Positions 16,110 to 25,395 of a stretch of 64,000 bases of DNA are shown piece after piece (the first letter of the stretch is position 1; each line of letters begins with the position of its first letter). The translations under genes and the position numbers were made by a program. This DNA is from Anaerolinea sp. (GTDB taxonomy: Bacteria > Chloroflexota > Anaerolineae > Anaerolineales > Anaerolineaceae): assembly GCA_029975055.1 (NCBI GenBank), contig JARKPU010000074.1, positions 274,458 to 338,457 on the forward strand, given 5' to 3'. The notes under the pieces were generated by a model. That model was not told the origin of the DNA and did no database searches. It was given only the letters and a program-made list of their open reading frames with translations.

Positions 16110-18902
16110 TTAAGGGTCATAAATGAACCCGATATCCATGCCAAAGGGCAGGTAACCCGGCAGGGCCTGGCGCAGGTTGGCCTCGCGCCGGGGCTGCTGC
16201 AGGCGGTTGAACGCGCCCATTTCGCTGCCCTGCTCGCCGCCCGAGCGAATCTCAACGGCGCAGCCCAGCGAAAGCTGCGCGTAACCCGGCGAGGCAAAAC
16301 GCTCGGAGGTGAACTCGGGCTTGACGCAGGCCAGGATGCGCGCCCGCTCGGCGGCGGGCAGCGCGGAAGGCCCGCTGAGCTTGAGGGCAGCGGCGCGCTC
16401 CTCCAGGGCCAGGGCAGGCTGGCAGCGGAACGGCGCGGGCACCAGGCTGGCGCCATCCGGCAGGTAGCTGAAGCGCACGCAGCCCGTCTGGCGGCGCTCA
16501 GCCGTCACCGCGCCGGTGAAGATCGCCTCCGAGGCCAGGTCCAACTGCCGGGCATGGACTTTCCCAAACACGGTGACGCGTTCGAGCGAGAGCGGCGGGC
16601 CAGGCTCGCTGCCGTCCAGCCCGGCGGCGAAGGCCGCCTGCTCTGCGCCGGCTGCATCCGGCGGGGCGTGCAGGATGCAATCTTTCAGGCTGACCGCTTC
16701 GACCTCCTCCGGCAGGGTAATCGGCCCGCAGATGCTCGCCGCGAGGTGAACGCGCATCCCGGCCAGGCCGCTGCCGGCGGCGGTGATGCTCGCCCGGCCG
16801 GGGAAGGCCGCCGAACCGTCTTCGGCCAGCCCCTGCCCCGGGACGAGTGTGGAATGGCGCACGTCCAGGCGCAGGCCGCCGCCCAGTTCCAGCCCGCCCT
16901 CGATCAGCAGGCCTTCCAGCGCCAGGGCTGCCCCCTCGGCAGGCGCCGAGGCGCGCAGGGCCGCCGTGAAGCGCAGGTGCGGGAAGAGCTCCGGCGCGGC
17001 CTGGATGCGCAGCCAGCCCGAAGCGGGCAGGTCGATGACGGGTGATTCCTCATACGGGCCGTTGTCTTGAATCTCGATCACGCTCGGCCGCTTGCCGCCG
17101 TTTGCCCAGGCCTGCAACGCTTTGGCGAGCGTATCGGTGGCGCTGCCTTGCCTGACGGCAATCAACGCCGCCTCGGGGCGCTCATCGGCCGGGTCGCGCC
17201 GCCGCAGGTACGGCCCGCCGCCCAGGTCGGCGCTGAACCCGTAGCTGTAGGCCGCCCGCACCGAAGCCGGGTCGGCCGGTTCCCCGCCGAGGGGAAAGGC
17301 GATGCGACCCAGGCGCACGTCCAGGCCGATTTTGTCGGCCAGGCCGAATTGCTCCACAGTGGCGCGGTCAGCGGCGGCGGCCGAAAAGGCCACCCGTGCG
17401 CCATCCACGCCCGCGAGCACGAGCAGGCGCTGCTGGATGAGCAGCACCCGCGCGCCGGTGAACTCGGCCTCCGGCCCGGCCGCCTGGAGCGCGCTTTCGA
17501 GCAGCCCGCGCGCCTCGGCTGGCGAGTTGGGCCGCGCGCTCAGCGTGATGAGCCGGGGCCCGGCCGATCCGGCCTGCGCCATCAGGCGCGGGTTGGCGTC
17601 TGCCGGGCCGGGCAGCCAGGAAAGGTCGGCGGAGAGGGTTCCCAGCATCGCCGTTGAGCTGCCCGCGTCCAGCTTGAGCGCGGCGGCCGTGGCTGCATCG
17701 GCAGCCGAAGGGCCAAAAGAGACGCTCGCGCCCGCCTGCCCTGGCAGGATGAGCAGGCGGTTACCGTCCAACAGGACGAAGGCGCGCGCAAAGGCCGGGG
17801 CCGGGTGCGCGCCGCGCAGGGCGCTTTCGAGCGCCGAGCGGCAGGCGGGCAGGTCGGCAGGCGGCCCGGCCAGCGCCAGGGTGAAAGGCCCCAGGCCGCC
17901 GATTGTCACCTCCACCTCCGGGCCGGCCGGCAGGGCAGGGAAGGCGCTCAGGTCGCCCGAGAAGAGCCCGCTCACACCTGCAGGGGGGCGGTCCCAGGCG
18001 GCCAGGTCCCAGGCGGTGATCTCCAGCGGCTGGATGGCGCGCCCGTCGGCCGAGAGGCTCAGGCTGCGGTCGGGGCCGTAATAGCGCGTGTTCTCGGGGC
18101 GCCGGTCGGGCGCGCGGGCGGCCTGCTCCTGGCGGTAGCGCGCCAGATCGAGGGCGAAATCCAACGGGCGGATCGCCCCCGGCACATCCGTCTCCGCCGT
18201 CAGGCGGCTGAGCTCGCCGGGCGCCTGCGGCTGGTTGAAGAGCGGCTGCGATGCCCCAAGCGGGTTGAACGTGTAGCCGTACGGGTGGCCGGGGCTGCGC
18301 CGCGCGCGCACGCCCGAAAGCGGGTAAGCTTTGAGCCGCCAGAGGAACAGCCCGATGCGCTTGAGGTTGTGCCAGCCGGAAGCCTGCTCCGGCGGGCGCA
18401 CATCCGGCGTGTGAGCAAGCCCGTCGAACGGGCCGTTCAGCCTGTCGAGGGCATCCGGGTCGCGCAGGTCCACGCTCGTGCGGTTGGGCAGGGGGTGGTT
18501 GAGGTTCTGGCTCACCTGCACGCGCTGGAAGAACTCCACCGAGCGGGCCGGCCAGCCGCTGACGGCCCGGGCCAGGTCTTCGAGCACGGCGGAGGTGCCC
18601 TTGCGCCGGCGGTAAGCCAGGGTGTTGGCCACGTAGGCGCGCAGGCTGAAGCCCGCATCGCCCTCCACCGCGTGGAGCGGCTGGACTCCGAGCAGGTCGC
18701 CGATGTAAGGGATCACCCATTCCTCGGCCGTCTCGATGAACCAGTTCTTGTAGAGCTGGTCGATATCGTCTTCGATCAGGTCGAGCTGCCCGGCGATCAC
18801 CTCCAGCAAGGCGCGCAGCTGGCCGCCGGTCGCATCGTCGCGCAGGCGGTAAATGGCCGGCAGCAGGTCATAGAGGCGCTTCAACGGGGTTTCATCGGTC
18901 AT
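16110..18902 (-). CDS. Phage tail protein I-like baseplate protein (Afp12/TIGR02242-like)
   Basis: 930 residues from ATG 18902. The N-terminal 250 residues have the tail protein I pattern: LYDLLPAIYRLRD (10-22), LIEDDIDQLYKNWFIETAEEW, YIGDLLGVQPL and the charged YRRRKGTSAVLEDLARAVSGW. In phages and injection systems this class sits at the baseplate rim and carries fibres. The remaining 650 residues are beta-rich, with repeated LP and GG turns and Ala-rich strands, perhaps extra domains or carbohydrate-binding repeats. It follows the J-like gene after 11 bp. Long for the family, so probably fused to accessory domains. No catalytic motif seen. Confidence 0.75.
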   Translation of the reverse strand: MTDETPLKRLYDLLPAIYRLRDDATGGQLRALLEVIAGQLDLIEDDIDQLYKNWFIETAEEWVIPYIGDLLGVQPLHAVEGDAGFSLRAYVANTLAYRRRKGTSAVLEDLARAVSGWPARSVEFFQRVQVSQNLNHPLPNRTSVDLRDPDALDRLNGPFDGLAHTPDVRPPEQASGWHNLKRIGLFLWRLKAYPLSGVRARRSPGHPYGYTFNPLGASQPLFNQPQAPGELSRLTAETDVPGAIRPLDFALDLARYRQEQAARAPDRRPENTRYYGPDRSLSLSADGRAIQPLEITAWDLAAWDRPPAGVSGLFSGDLSAFPALPAGPEVEVTIGGLGPFTLALAGPPADLPACRSALESALRGAHPAPAFARAFVLLDGNRLLILPGQAGASVSFGPSAADAATAAALKLDAGSSTAMLGTLSADLSWLPGPADANPRLMAQAGSAGPRLITLSARPNSPAEARGLLESALQAAGPEAEFTGARVLLIQQRLLVLAGVDGARVAFSAAAADRATVEQFGLADKIGLDVRLGRIAFPLGGEPADPASVRAAYSYGFSADLGGGPYLRRRDPADERPEAALIAVRQGSATDTLAKALQAWANGGKRPSVIEIQDNGPYEESPVIDLPASGWLRIQAAPELFPHLRFTAALRASAPAEGAALALEGLLIEGGLELGGGLRLDVRHSTLVPGQGLAEDGSAAFPGRASITAAGSGLAGMRVHLAASICGPITLPEEVEAVSLKDCILHAPPDAAGAEQAAFAAGLDGSEPGPPLSLERVTVFGKVHARQLDLASEAIFTGAVTAERRQTGCVRFSYLPDGASLVPAPFRCQPALALEERAAALKLSGPSALPAAERARILACVKPEFTSERFASPGYAQLSLGCAVEIRSGGEQGSEMGAFNRLQQPRREANLRQALPGYLPFGMDIGFIYDP

Positions 18903-18913
18903 GCGGTCTCCGG

Positions 18914-21673
18914 TTAGATCACCAGGATCAGGTCGAGCTTGCTCTCATCCAGGGTGAGCAGCTCGGCCGGGTGGATGACGCCCGCCGAATCGCGCCGGGC
19001 GGGTTGGGCAGGCAGGGGCGGCAGCGGCAGGCTGGTGCCGGGGGCGGTGCCAGCCAGGTAGAGCGTGTTGAGGTCGGCCATCAGCACGCCGGGCACGTTC
19101 TGAATGACCGCCAGCACCTGGCTGGAGGCCACGCCATGGGCGAAGTCGCGCGCATCAAAGCCGAAGGCGGCGCGCAGGGCCGCGCGCACGTCTTCCAGCA
19201 CAACGTCGGGCGTGCGCAGAGGGTCCACCTCTACCCGCGCCTGCAGCCCAAACTGCAGCGGCGCGTACGCGGCAACCTGGTACGGCTGGTAGGGCAGGCC
19301 ATAGCGCCCGATGGCCTTCACCAGGCTGTCGTAGGTGCGCTCGCCGGGGTTGACGGGCAGGCCGTTCGGCCCCGCCACGGTGATGAACACCGTGCGCTGC
19401 CCGCCGTCCCACAGCCAGGCGGCCTGGGCTTTGGCGACCCCGGCGAAAGCGCGGGTGAAGTCTTCATAATCTTGCAGCGAGACGAGCCGGTCGAGCGTCA
19501 ACGTGGTGAGGGGCGCGTTGCGGCGGGCCATATCACGCGGCTCGGGGTCGTCTCCTCCGGCGGCTGGCAAGGGGTTCGAGACGCCCTTCAAGCCGAGCGG
19601 GCGGCTCTGCAGCAGGCTCACCTGCCCGGCAGCCACGTTCCCCGCCAGCCCGCTGCCCACGCGGTACACCGCCACGATGTTCTCGCTCCCGCTGGGCGGG
19701 CGCGCTCCGTTCAGGCCGTCGCCGAACTGCACGCTCGTCTTGCCGTCATCGTCCTGGCGGGTGATGTACTTTTGCGCGTCCGGCCCAAGCGCATAGAGCG
19801 AAGGGGCCTCTTCCCACAACAGGTCGTTGATGCGCACCTGCAGGGTGCTCTGCGCCCCCGTGGGCGTATCGGCGGAGATGTACGTGAGCGGCAGCTGCTT
19901 GAGGGCAAAGCGCTGGAAAGCCCGCCCGGCATCGGCGCTGCCGAGCACCTCGCGGCGCGTTTCACCGTGGGTGGCCAGGGCCAAATTGCCCTGGATGCTC
20001 ACCGTGGCGCGGTCGAAGCTGTGCACAAGCGGCTTTTGCAGCTCGATTTTCGTCCTCACCTCGTCATCGGCCAGCGAACAGCGCTCCACGCGCGCCACCT
20101 CGCTGATGAGCGGGTCCGCCGCCTCGGCAGGGGCCAGCTCCACCTGCCCGGCAGAAACGTCCACGCTGCCCGTAAATCCGGCCTTATCCTGAAGGGTCAG
20201 GCGCAGCAGGCCGCTATCCAGGCGCTGCGGCGAGGCGAGCATGAGCAGGCTTTCGCCCCTCGCCGCCGTCTTGACGGCCCCGCCCGTCCCCGCCAGCGTG
20301 AGCGAAGCCGCCGCCACACGCGCGCGCATGCACCTTCCGGAGACAGCCAGGGCGCGCTCGTGGGGCAGGTTGCTCACCACGCCGGAGAGCAGAATCTCCC
20401 CGCCTTCGAGCGGCGGCAGAGCGCCCGGGGCCAGCGCCAGCCCGTAACAGGGCGCGGCCGGGTCGATCGCTTCCAGCGGGCTTTCGGCAATCTCCAATTC
20501 CTCGCTCTGCGCATAGAGGAGCGCCGAGCGGCGCGCCTTGAGGAACTTGTCGAAATTCTCCATCTCCAGCTTGAGGTGGGTGGTCTTGGCGGTCAGCCCA
20601 AAGTTGGCCTGCGCGCGCTCACTCACCTCGAGCACGCGGCACAATTCGGCGTAATCGGGCCCGCCGAGCACCGCCCAGCTTCCCGGCACGATGGACGGGT
20701 AGAGCGCATCCAGGTCGAGCTCGTTCGAGCTGATATCGAGGTCGAAGCCGGGCCAGTTCTCATAAGTTGCGACGAACCGCCCGGCTTTCCGCATAGGCGT
20801 GAGGGGTTTGAAGCGGTCCTGGATGTCATCGGGCAGCAGACGCCAATCGGGGGCATTGTGGCCGAAGAGCGCAGCGCGCGTGCGGAAGGCGTAAGCGCGC
20901 ACGTTCTTCGCGGCCGGGTTGACCACATAGGGCGGCAGCTCCCAGCCCAAAGCCTCGCTGAAGGTCACCATCGTGACCTGCTTTTCCGCATCCAGGCGCA
21001 CCGATTCGATCCGCCGGACGTCCCACTGCTCGGAGGCCACATTGTTCAGGCGCTCGTCGCCGACGATGAGCAGAAAATCTCCCGCCTTGAGGTTGGTGGC
21101 AACCCCCTTGAGCGTCACCGAGCGCGTCTGGCGGGTGGGCCGGAAGGGCAGGCTCGTCTGCGGTTTGAAGCTGTTCCACTCACCGCGCGCCTCGATCTTC
21201 TCGATCGTCTCGAACGTCTGCGGCTGCTCGCCCGGGCCGGGCACGCTCTGGGCGCGCACGCCGGGTTCGAAGGTGAGCGAGGGCGGTGAACCGGGGGCGG
21301 TTTCGAGCTCAAAGGCCAGGTGCGCGCTGGCAGCCACGCCGGGGCGCAGTTCATAGCCGATGCTGCGCGCCAGTTCGAGCAACGAAAGGCGCTCTACGGC
21401 AGTGCGCAAATAGCCTTCGTTGGCAATGCGCTCCTGGTAGAAGGTCAGCACGTCCATCATCACGGCGGCGCTGTCGATGAGGCCCAGGGCGGGGTCGTCG
21501 TCATCGCGCGTGGTCAGGCCCTGCAGGGCAGGCTGCCTGGAGAGAGCGGCCTTCATCGCCGCCTTGAAGGCGGTATACCTGCCCAACCGGTACGAGAGAG
21601 AGGGCTGCCCCGGCAGGTTGCTGCGCGCTTCAGGGGTGTGCGGGGTGGGGTCCTGGCAGCAGGGGTCGCTCAT
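18914..21673 (-). CDS. Baseplate J-like wedge protein (Afp11/TIGR02243-like), second copy
   Basis: 919 residues; ATG 21673 overlaps the previous stop by 4 bp. The N-terminus has the family signature: LSYRLGRYTAFKAAMKAAL, then DPALGLIDSAAVMMDVLTFYQERIANEGYLRTA (split over 60-95) and LARSIGYELRPG. The gpJ-like core is at about 620-760 (VQFGDGLNGARPPSG, VYRVGSGLAGN, RRNAPLTTLTLDRLVSLQDY), ending in a wedge domain with VRAALRAAFGFDAR. Such proteins assemble as the baseplate wedge around the hub and trigger sheath contraction. This copy differs enough from the next gene (21670-24174) that the two probably form a heterodimeric wedge, as Afp11 and its partner do. Confidence 0.85.
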   Translation of the reverse strand: MSDPCCQDPTPHTPEARSNLPGQPSLSYRLGRYTAFKAAMKAALSRQPALQGLTTRDDDDPALGLIDSAAVMMDVLTFYQERIANEGYLRTAVERLSLLELARSIGYELRPGVAASAHLAFELETAPGSPPSLTFEPGVRAQSVPGPGEQPQTFETIEKIEARGEWNSFKPQTSLPFRPTRQTRSVTLKGVATNLKAGDFLLIVGDERLNNVASEQWDVRRIESVRLDAEKQVTMVTFSEALGWELPPYVVNPAAKNVRAYAFRTRAALFGHNAPDWRLLPDDIQDRFKPLTPMRKAGRFVATYENWPGFDLDISSNELDLDALYPSIVPGSWAVLGGPDYAELCRVLEVSERAQANFGLTAKTTHLKLEMENFDKFLKARRSALLYAQSEELEIAESPLEAIDPAAPCYGLALAPGALPPLEGGEILLSGVVSNLPHERALAVSGRCMRARVAAASLTLAGTGGAVKTAARGESLLMLASPQRLDSGLLRLTLQDKAGFTGSVDVSAGQVELAPAEAADPLISEVARVERCSLADDEVRTKIELQKPLVHSFDRATVSIQGNLALATHGETRREVLGSADAGRAFQRFALKQLPLTYISADTPTGAQSTLQVRINDLLWEEAPSLYALGPDAQKYITRQDDDGKTSVQFGDGLNGARPPSGSENIVAVYRVGSGLAGNVAAGQVSLLQSRPLGLKGVSNPLPAAGGDDPEPRDMARRNAPLTTLTLDRLVSLQDYEDFTRAFAGVAKAQAAWLWDGGQRTVFITVAGPNGLPVNPGERTYDSLVKAIGRYGLPYQPYQVAAYAPLQFGLQARVEVDPLRTPDVVLEDVRAALRAAFGFDARDFAHGVASSQVLAVIQNVPGVLMADLNTLYLAGTAPGTSLPLPPLPAQPARRDSAGVIHPAELLTLDESKLDLILVI

Positions 21674-24174
21674 AAGCCTCCCTTGAGTGTCAAGCTGAGC
21701 TGGCCGTTTTCGGGGAAGTTGCGGTCGTTATCCAGCCGGGCCACTTCCAACGCGCCAAGCTCGATGACGCCGTTTTGCAGTTCCTGGTTGGCGGTTTTGC
21801 CCCAGCGTTGAAAGCGCAGCGCCTCCACCGTCTCCACACCGTCCACCTGCAGCGCGGCGGTGATAAGGCGGCTCAGGTACACCGGCTGCCCAAAGGTGAA
21901 GGCATCGGGGTGGAAGAAGCCGCGCCTGCCGCCGGGAAGGCTGCGGCTGCCGAGCGCATCGAGCAGCGCACGCTTGACATCCGCCTGGAAGTACCCCCGC
22001 TTGACGCACACGACCAGCGCCACATCCAGCGGCACATAGCTGGGGCCGTTCACTTCCAGGTCGTGCCCGGCCAGGCGGAACGGCTCGAGGAAGTCCAGCA
22101 GCCCGGCGCGGAAGTCTTCATCTACGGCGCGCCCGCCGGCGCGGTCAACCGTCACGTAAACGGTGTGCCACGAGCCGTTCCAGCGCAGGGTGGCCTGGGC
22201 ACGCTGCACATCCGGGTACCTGCCGGCCGCGGCGGCGTAATCCTCGGCGGTGACGGCGCGCTCCTGCCGCCGGAAAGCCTGCGGAGCGTACTGGCGCACT
22301 TCCTCCATGCTTTCAGGGTCGCGCCCGCCCTGCGCCGGAAGGGGGTTGCGCAGCGAGCGGATGCCATTCAGCGAGGTGAGCACGTGGAGGATCGTCTCGC
22401 GGCCCACGTTGCCCGCCAGGCCGTTGCCGACGCGGTAAACAGCCTGCAAGGCGCCCAGGTCGGCGGGCCGGCGGCCGAAGACGCCGTCGCCAAAGCGCAG
22501 GCGCGCCTCACCGCTGCTCTCCACCTCCACGACAAACGCCCTGGAGAAGCGGTCGCTCGCCAGCAAATCGCGCCTGGGCTGCCAGCGCGGGCCGCCTTCG
22601 TTGAGGGTGATGGCGGGCAGGGCGTCTCCGGGCTGCCAGGAGAAGGCGCCCGCGGCCGGGGCGGAGGGGTCGAAGGGGGCTGTTTCGCCGTCAGGAAGGC
22701 GCACGCGCCCCTGCTGGGTGAGCGGCCCAAGCTTGAGGGTCGGGCGCAGCGCGTCGCCAAATGCCGGCGGCTCGAGCACCTCAGGCAATTCGCCGAGCGC
22801 GGGGTGCGGCATGGTGCGCCCGTGGTCGGCCAGGGCAACGTTCCCGCGCGCCACGGCCATATCCGCCACCGGCTGGCCGTCGATCTCCGCCGCCAGGCAC
22901 AGGTCGAAGGGCAGCGCATCTGCGGCGGCCCATTCGATCTCCACAACCGCCTGGCCGGTGAGCGGGTCGGTGCGCAGCGGGCCGTGGTTGCGCACGGGCA
23001 GGCCCCCGCCGCCTGTGTCCAGGCTGGCCGAAGGCTCGGCGCGCGTGATGCGCACGGCATGCCGGTGAGCAGGGTCGGCGTCCGGCTCCAGCCCGGAAGC
23101 CGGGCCGAGCACCTCTTCGAGAATGAGCACGTCGCCCGCCATGAGCAGCAGGCGGCTGGCGGGGTCGTCCTTCAGCCAGGCGCGCGTGGCCCCGGCAGGC
23201 AGGCAGGCGTTCGTCTCGCCCCAGGTGTAGAAGCGCAGCTCGTTGTGCGCGGCGTAGAGCATCAGGTCGTGCATCGTCTCGAAGGGCTGCGCGCCCAAAT
23301 TGAGCGCCGCCGAGAGGTTGGCAGGGTCGAAGACTCCGCCCGGTCCGTCGGCTCCGGCCAGCAGGAGCGTGCCGGGGGTCGATTCCCCCGGTCCGGGCAG
23401 GATTTTGCCGTCGGCGGCGGAAGTCACCTCGAAGACGACCCAGGCGCGGGCGTTGCAGCCATCGTGCATGGAATAATCGAGCAACCGGGCATGCCTGCGC
23501 AGTGAAGTGCGCTGGCGGGCCGTGCCCAGGTAGGCTTCGGTGGCCACCGCGTCTTGATAGTAGCTGAGCTGGTCGCCCGCGTAGGCCAGCAGCTCCACCA
23601 GCGCCACCATCTGGTCGGCGGGGCTGCGCTCGCTCTGCGCCGGGGCCGCGGCGCTCAGCCGGTCGAGCATCAGGCGGCGAAACGAGGCGTAATCCCTGGC
23701 GAGGTAATCGACCGGCGGCGAGGGAAGTGCTGCGGGCGGCCCGGCAGGCGGTTCCTCGCAATCGAAGCCTGAGGGGCAATCTACCTTGAAGGAAAAATCC
23801 ACCTGCGAGAGCAGCGGGTCGAAGCCGTCCGGCGGCGATTCGCTGCCGGCCTCGCGCACCAGCCGCAGCGTGTAGGTGGAAAAATCGCCCGGCTGGCTGG
23901 CAACGACGGTGAGCACCTTGCCCGCGGCGTGCAGCGAAACGGCCTTGATGCCCGTGATGCGCACCCCGCCGGCGATCTCCACATTCCCCGGCCCGAAGCC
24001 GGTGGGGTGGCCGCCGCCGTCCGCGGGGATATCCTGGAAGAAGGTGACGCGCAGGGTTTGCTGGTCGGGGTCAACCTCAAGGAAATCGATGGCAAAAGGC
24101 ACGGGCAGGCCCTGCTGGATGCGGTTGCGCATCAGCGTGCGGCGGCCTTCGTTGGTGGTGGGGTAAGCGCTCAT
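21670..24174 (-). CDS. Baseplate J-like wedge protein (TIGR02243-like), first copy
   Basis: 834 residues from ATG 24174, 5 bp after the gp25-like gene; the longer frame upstream overlaps that gene. The N-terminal 170 residues form a beta domain (FLEVDPDQQTLRVTF). Then come YLARDYASFRRLMLDRLSA, MVALVELLAYAGDQLSYYQDAVATEAYLGTA (split), and the J core: LRFGDGVFGRRPADLGAL, VYRVGNGLAGNVGRET and RRQERAVTAEDYAAAAGRYP. These are shared with the next gene, showing an old duplication. It builds the baseplate wedge of a contractile tail-like particle. Translation is coupled on both sides (5-bp gap upstream, 4-bp overlap downstream). Confidence 0.85.
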   Translation of the reverse strand: MSAYPTTNEGRRTLMRNRIQQGLPVPFAIDFLEVDPDQQTLRVTFFQDIPADGGGHPTGFGPGNVEIAGGVRITGIKAVSLHAAGKVLTVVASQPGDFSTYTLRLVREAGSESPPDGFDPLLSQVDFSFKVDCPSGFDCEEPPAGPPAALPSPPVDYLARDYASFRRLMLDRLSAAAPAQSERSPADQMVALVELLAYAGDQLSYYQDAVATEAYLGTARQRTSLRRHARLLDYSMHDGCNARAWVVFEVTSAADGKILPGPGESTPGTLLLAGADGPGGVFDPANLSAALNLGAQPFETMHDLMLYAAHNELRFYTWGETNACLPAGATRAWLKDDPASRLLLMAGDVLILEEVLGPASGLEPDADPAHRHAVRITRAEPSASLDTGGGGLPVRNHGPLRTDPLTGQAVVEIEWAAADALPFDLCLAAEIDGQPVADMAVARGNVALADHGRTMPHPALGELPEVLEPPAFGDALRPTLKLGPLTQQGRVRLPDGETAPFDPSAPAAGAFSWQPGDALPAITLNEGGPRWQPRRDLLASDRFSRAFVVEVESSGEARLRFGDGVFGRRPADLGALQAVYRVGNGLAGNVGRETILHVLTSLNGIRSLRNPLPAQGGRDPESMEEVRQYAPQAFRRQERAVTAEDYAAAAGRYPDVQRAQATLRWNGSWHTVYVTVDRAGGRAVDEDFRAGLLDFLEPFRLAGHDLEVNGPSYVPLDVALVVCVKRGYFQADVKRALLDALGSRSLPGGRRGFFHPDAFTFGQPVYLSRLITAALQVDGVETVEALRFQRWGKTANQELQNGVIELGALEVARLDNDRNFPENGQLSLTLKGGL

Positions 24175-24179
24175 GCGGT

Positions 24180-24536
24180 TTACACTTCCCTGCTGAACTC
24201 TGCCACCTGGCGTTCCTGGCTGCGCCGGATGACATACTGCACCGACACGCGCAGCGATGCATCTTCGCTCTCCACCTGCACCCCCTCCACCAGGATGACA
24301 TCGCCCAGCCACTGTTGCAGCGCCCCCTGGACGAGCATCTGCGTGGCGGCGGCCAGTTCGGGGCTGTTGGGCGCAAAGACCAGCTGCAGCAGGCCCGAAC
24401 CGAAGGTGGGGCGCATCACCCGCTCTCCGGGCGAGGTGAAGAGCACCTGCTCGATCATGTTGCGAATGTGCTGCTCATCGGTGGCGAGGGCGGTGCGCCC
24501 CAGACTGCTGGCATGGAATGGATAATCTGCGTTCAT
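24180..24536 (-). CDS. gp25-like baseplate wedge protein (GPW/gp25 family)
   Basis: 118 residues from ATG 24536, whose A is shared with the stop codon of the PAAR-like gene (TGATG). The family pattern is clear: ATDEQHIRNMIEQVLFTSPGE (about 22-42) then RVMRPTFGSGLLQLVFAPNS, followed by the Leu-rich helix ATQMLVQGALQQWL and a beta strand ILVEGVQVES. T4 gp25 and Afp9/Pvc9 lock the sheath onto the baseplate and start sheath polymerisation. Length is normal for the family. Confidence 0.88.
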   Translation of the reverse strand: MNADYPFHASSLGRTALATDEQHIRNMIEQVLFTSPGERVMRPTFGSGLLQLVFAPNSPELAAATQMLVQGALQQWLGDVILVEGVQVESEDASLRVSVQYVIRRSQERQVAEFSREV

Positions 24537-24865
24537 CAGGTTCCCTGTACGCGCATTTGAGTGACGATCACGCTGGCCGGGCCGGGCGCGGGGCTGCCCA
24601 CGCACAGGCTGGCGCTGGTGTTGAGGATGACCGGCGCGCCCAGCACCTGCACGCGCGCGGCCGGGGCCAGCCACTGCACCGTCAGGCAGGGCTGCGGCGT
24701 GCCGCCGGGGGTGGTCATGGGGCAGCCCGCCACCAGGTGGCTACCTGCCAGGGTGACCACCGGCTGGCCGCTCACCAGCACGCGCGTGTTGGGCGTGATC
24801 TCTTGCACCTGCCCGCCGTGAGGGCAAATGGCACTCGCGCCGACGTGATAGAGCATTCCCGGCAT
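24536..24865 (-). CDS. PAAR-like spike tip protein
   Basis: 109 residues, ATG 24865 with AGGAGG nine bases upstream. The sequence is that of a small beta cone: MLYHVGASAICPHGGQVQ, then VLVSGQPVVTLAGSHLVAGCPM, LTVQWLAPAARVQVLGAPVIL and a Cys in ASLCVGSPAPG. Three to four Cys and one His (His8, Cys14, His16, Cys49 and others) could bind a tip metal ion. PAAR or PAAR-like proteins sharpen the VgrG/gpV spike (Afp10/Pvc10). Its place, next to the spike and before gp25, fits. The match to canonical PAAR is by pattern only. Confidence 0.75.
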   Translation of the reverse strand: MPGMLYHVGASAICPHGGQVQEITPNTRVLVSGQPVVTLAGSHLVAGCPMTTPGGTPQPCLTVQWLAPAARVQVLGAPVILNTSASLCVGSPAPGPASVIVTQMRVQGT

Positions 24866-24878
24866 GGCAGGTTCCTCC

Positions 24879-25394
24879 TCAGGTCACCGTGAGAGCGCCA
24901 AGGTTCAGGTTCACCACCGGGCCGTTCATCGTCACCGATGCTCCCTGCCCGTTTTGGATGGTGATGCCCGTCTGGTTCACCATGATGGTCGCCCCGCTGT
25001 TGAGCTTGATCAGCAATCCCCCGGCCGGGCCGGGCGTGTCGCTGATCAGCAGGGTGTTCTGCGAGGTGGTCTGGAGGACGAACCCCGAAAGGCCGGGGAG
25101 AATCGTCTGCGCCAGGGCGGGCACTTCGGCGGCGCTGCCCCAAAACCCGCCCGTCCAGATGGGATAATCCGGGTCGCCCTGCTCGAACTCCACCCACACG
25201 CCCGCGCCCACCGGCGGGACGGTGTAGAAGCCCATCTGCGGCCCGGCCACCGGCACGCAGGGCATGGCCCAGGAAGATATCGACACCCCGCCGACATCCG
25301 GCACCATCACCTGCACGCGCCCGATGCGCAGCGGGTCGATGTTGTTGATCACGCTGCCGCGGTATTTACCGTAGAATTTTCTCGTTTCGCTCAT
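24879..25394 (-). CDS. gpV/gp5-like spike protein of the injection system
   Basis: 171 residues from ATG 25394, one base after the hub gene. The N-terminal 90 residues are a gp5 OB-fold (FYGKYRGSVINNIDPLRIGR, GVWVEFEQGDPDYPIWTGGF), and the C-terminal 60 are a triple-stranded beta-helix with repeated hydrophobic strands (LLIKLNSGATIMVNQTGI, ASVTMNGPVVNLNL). It is about the size of phage P2 gpV and much shorter than a fused VgrG, so hub and spike are separate proteins here. The trimer forms the membrane-piercing shaft below the tube, capped by the PAAR-like protein coded next. Confidence 0.88.
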   Translation of the reverse strand: MSETRKFYGKYRGSVINNIDPLRIGRVQVMVPDVGGVSISSWAMPCVPVAGPQMGFYTVPPVGAGVWVEFEQGDPDYPIWTGGFWGSAAEVPALAQTILPGLSGFVLQTTSQNTLLISDTPGPAGGLLIKLNSGATIMVNQTGITIQNGQGASVTMNGPVVNLNLGALTVT

Positions 25395-25395
25395 C

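Noticed and set aside
18971..21289. 772-residue plus-strand open frame opposite the J-like gene
   Set aside because: Antisense shadow of a well-supported baseplate gene; no family motif and no ribosome binding site.
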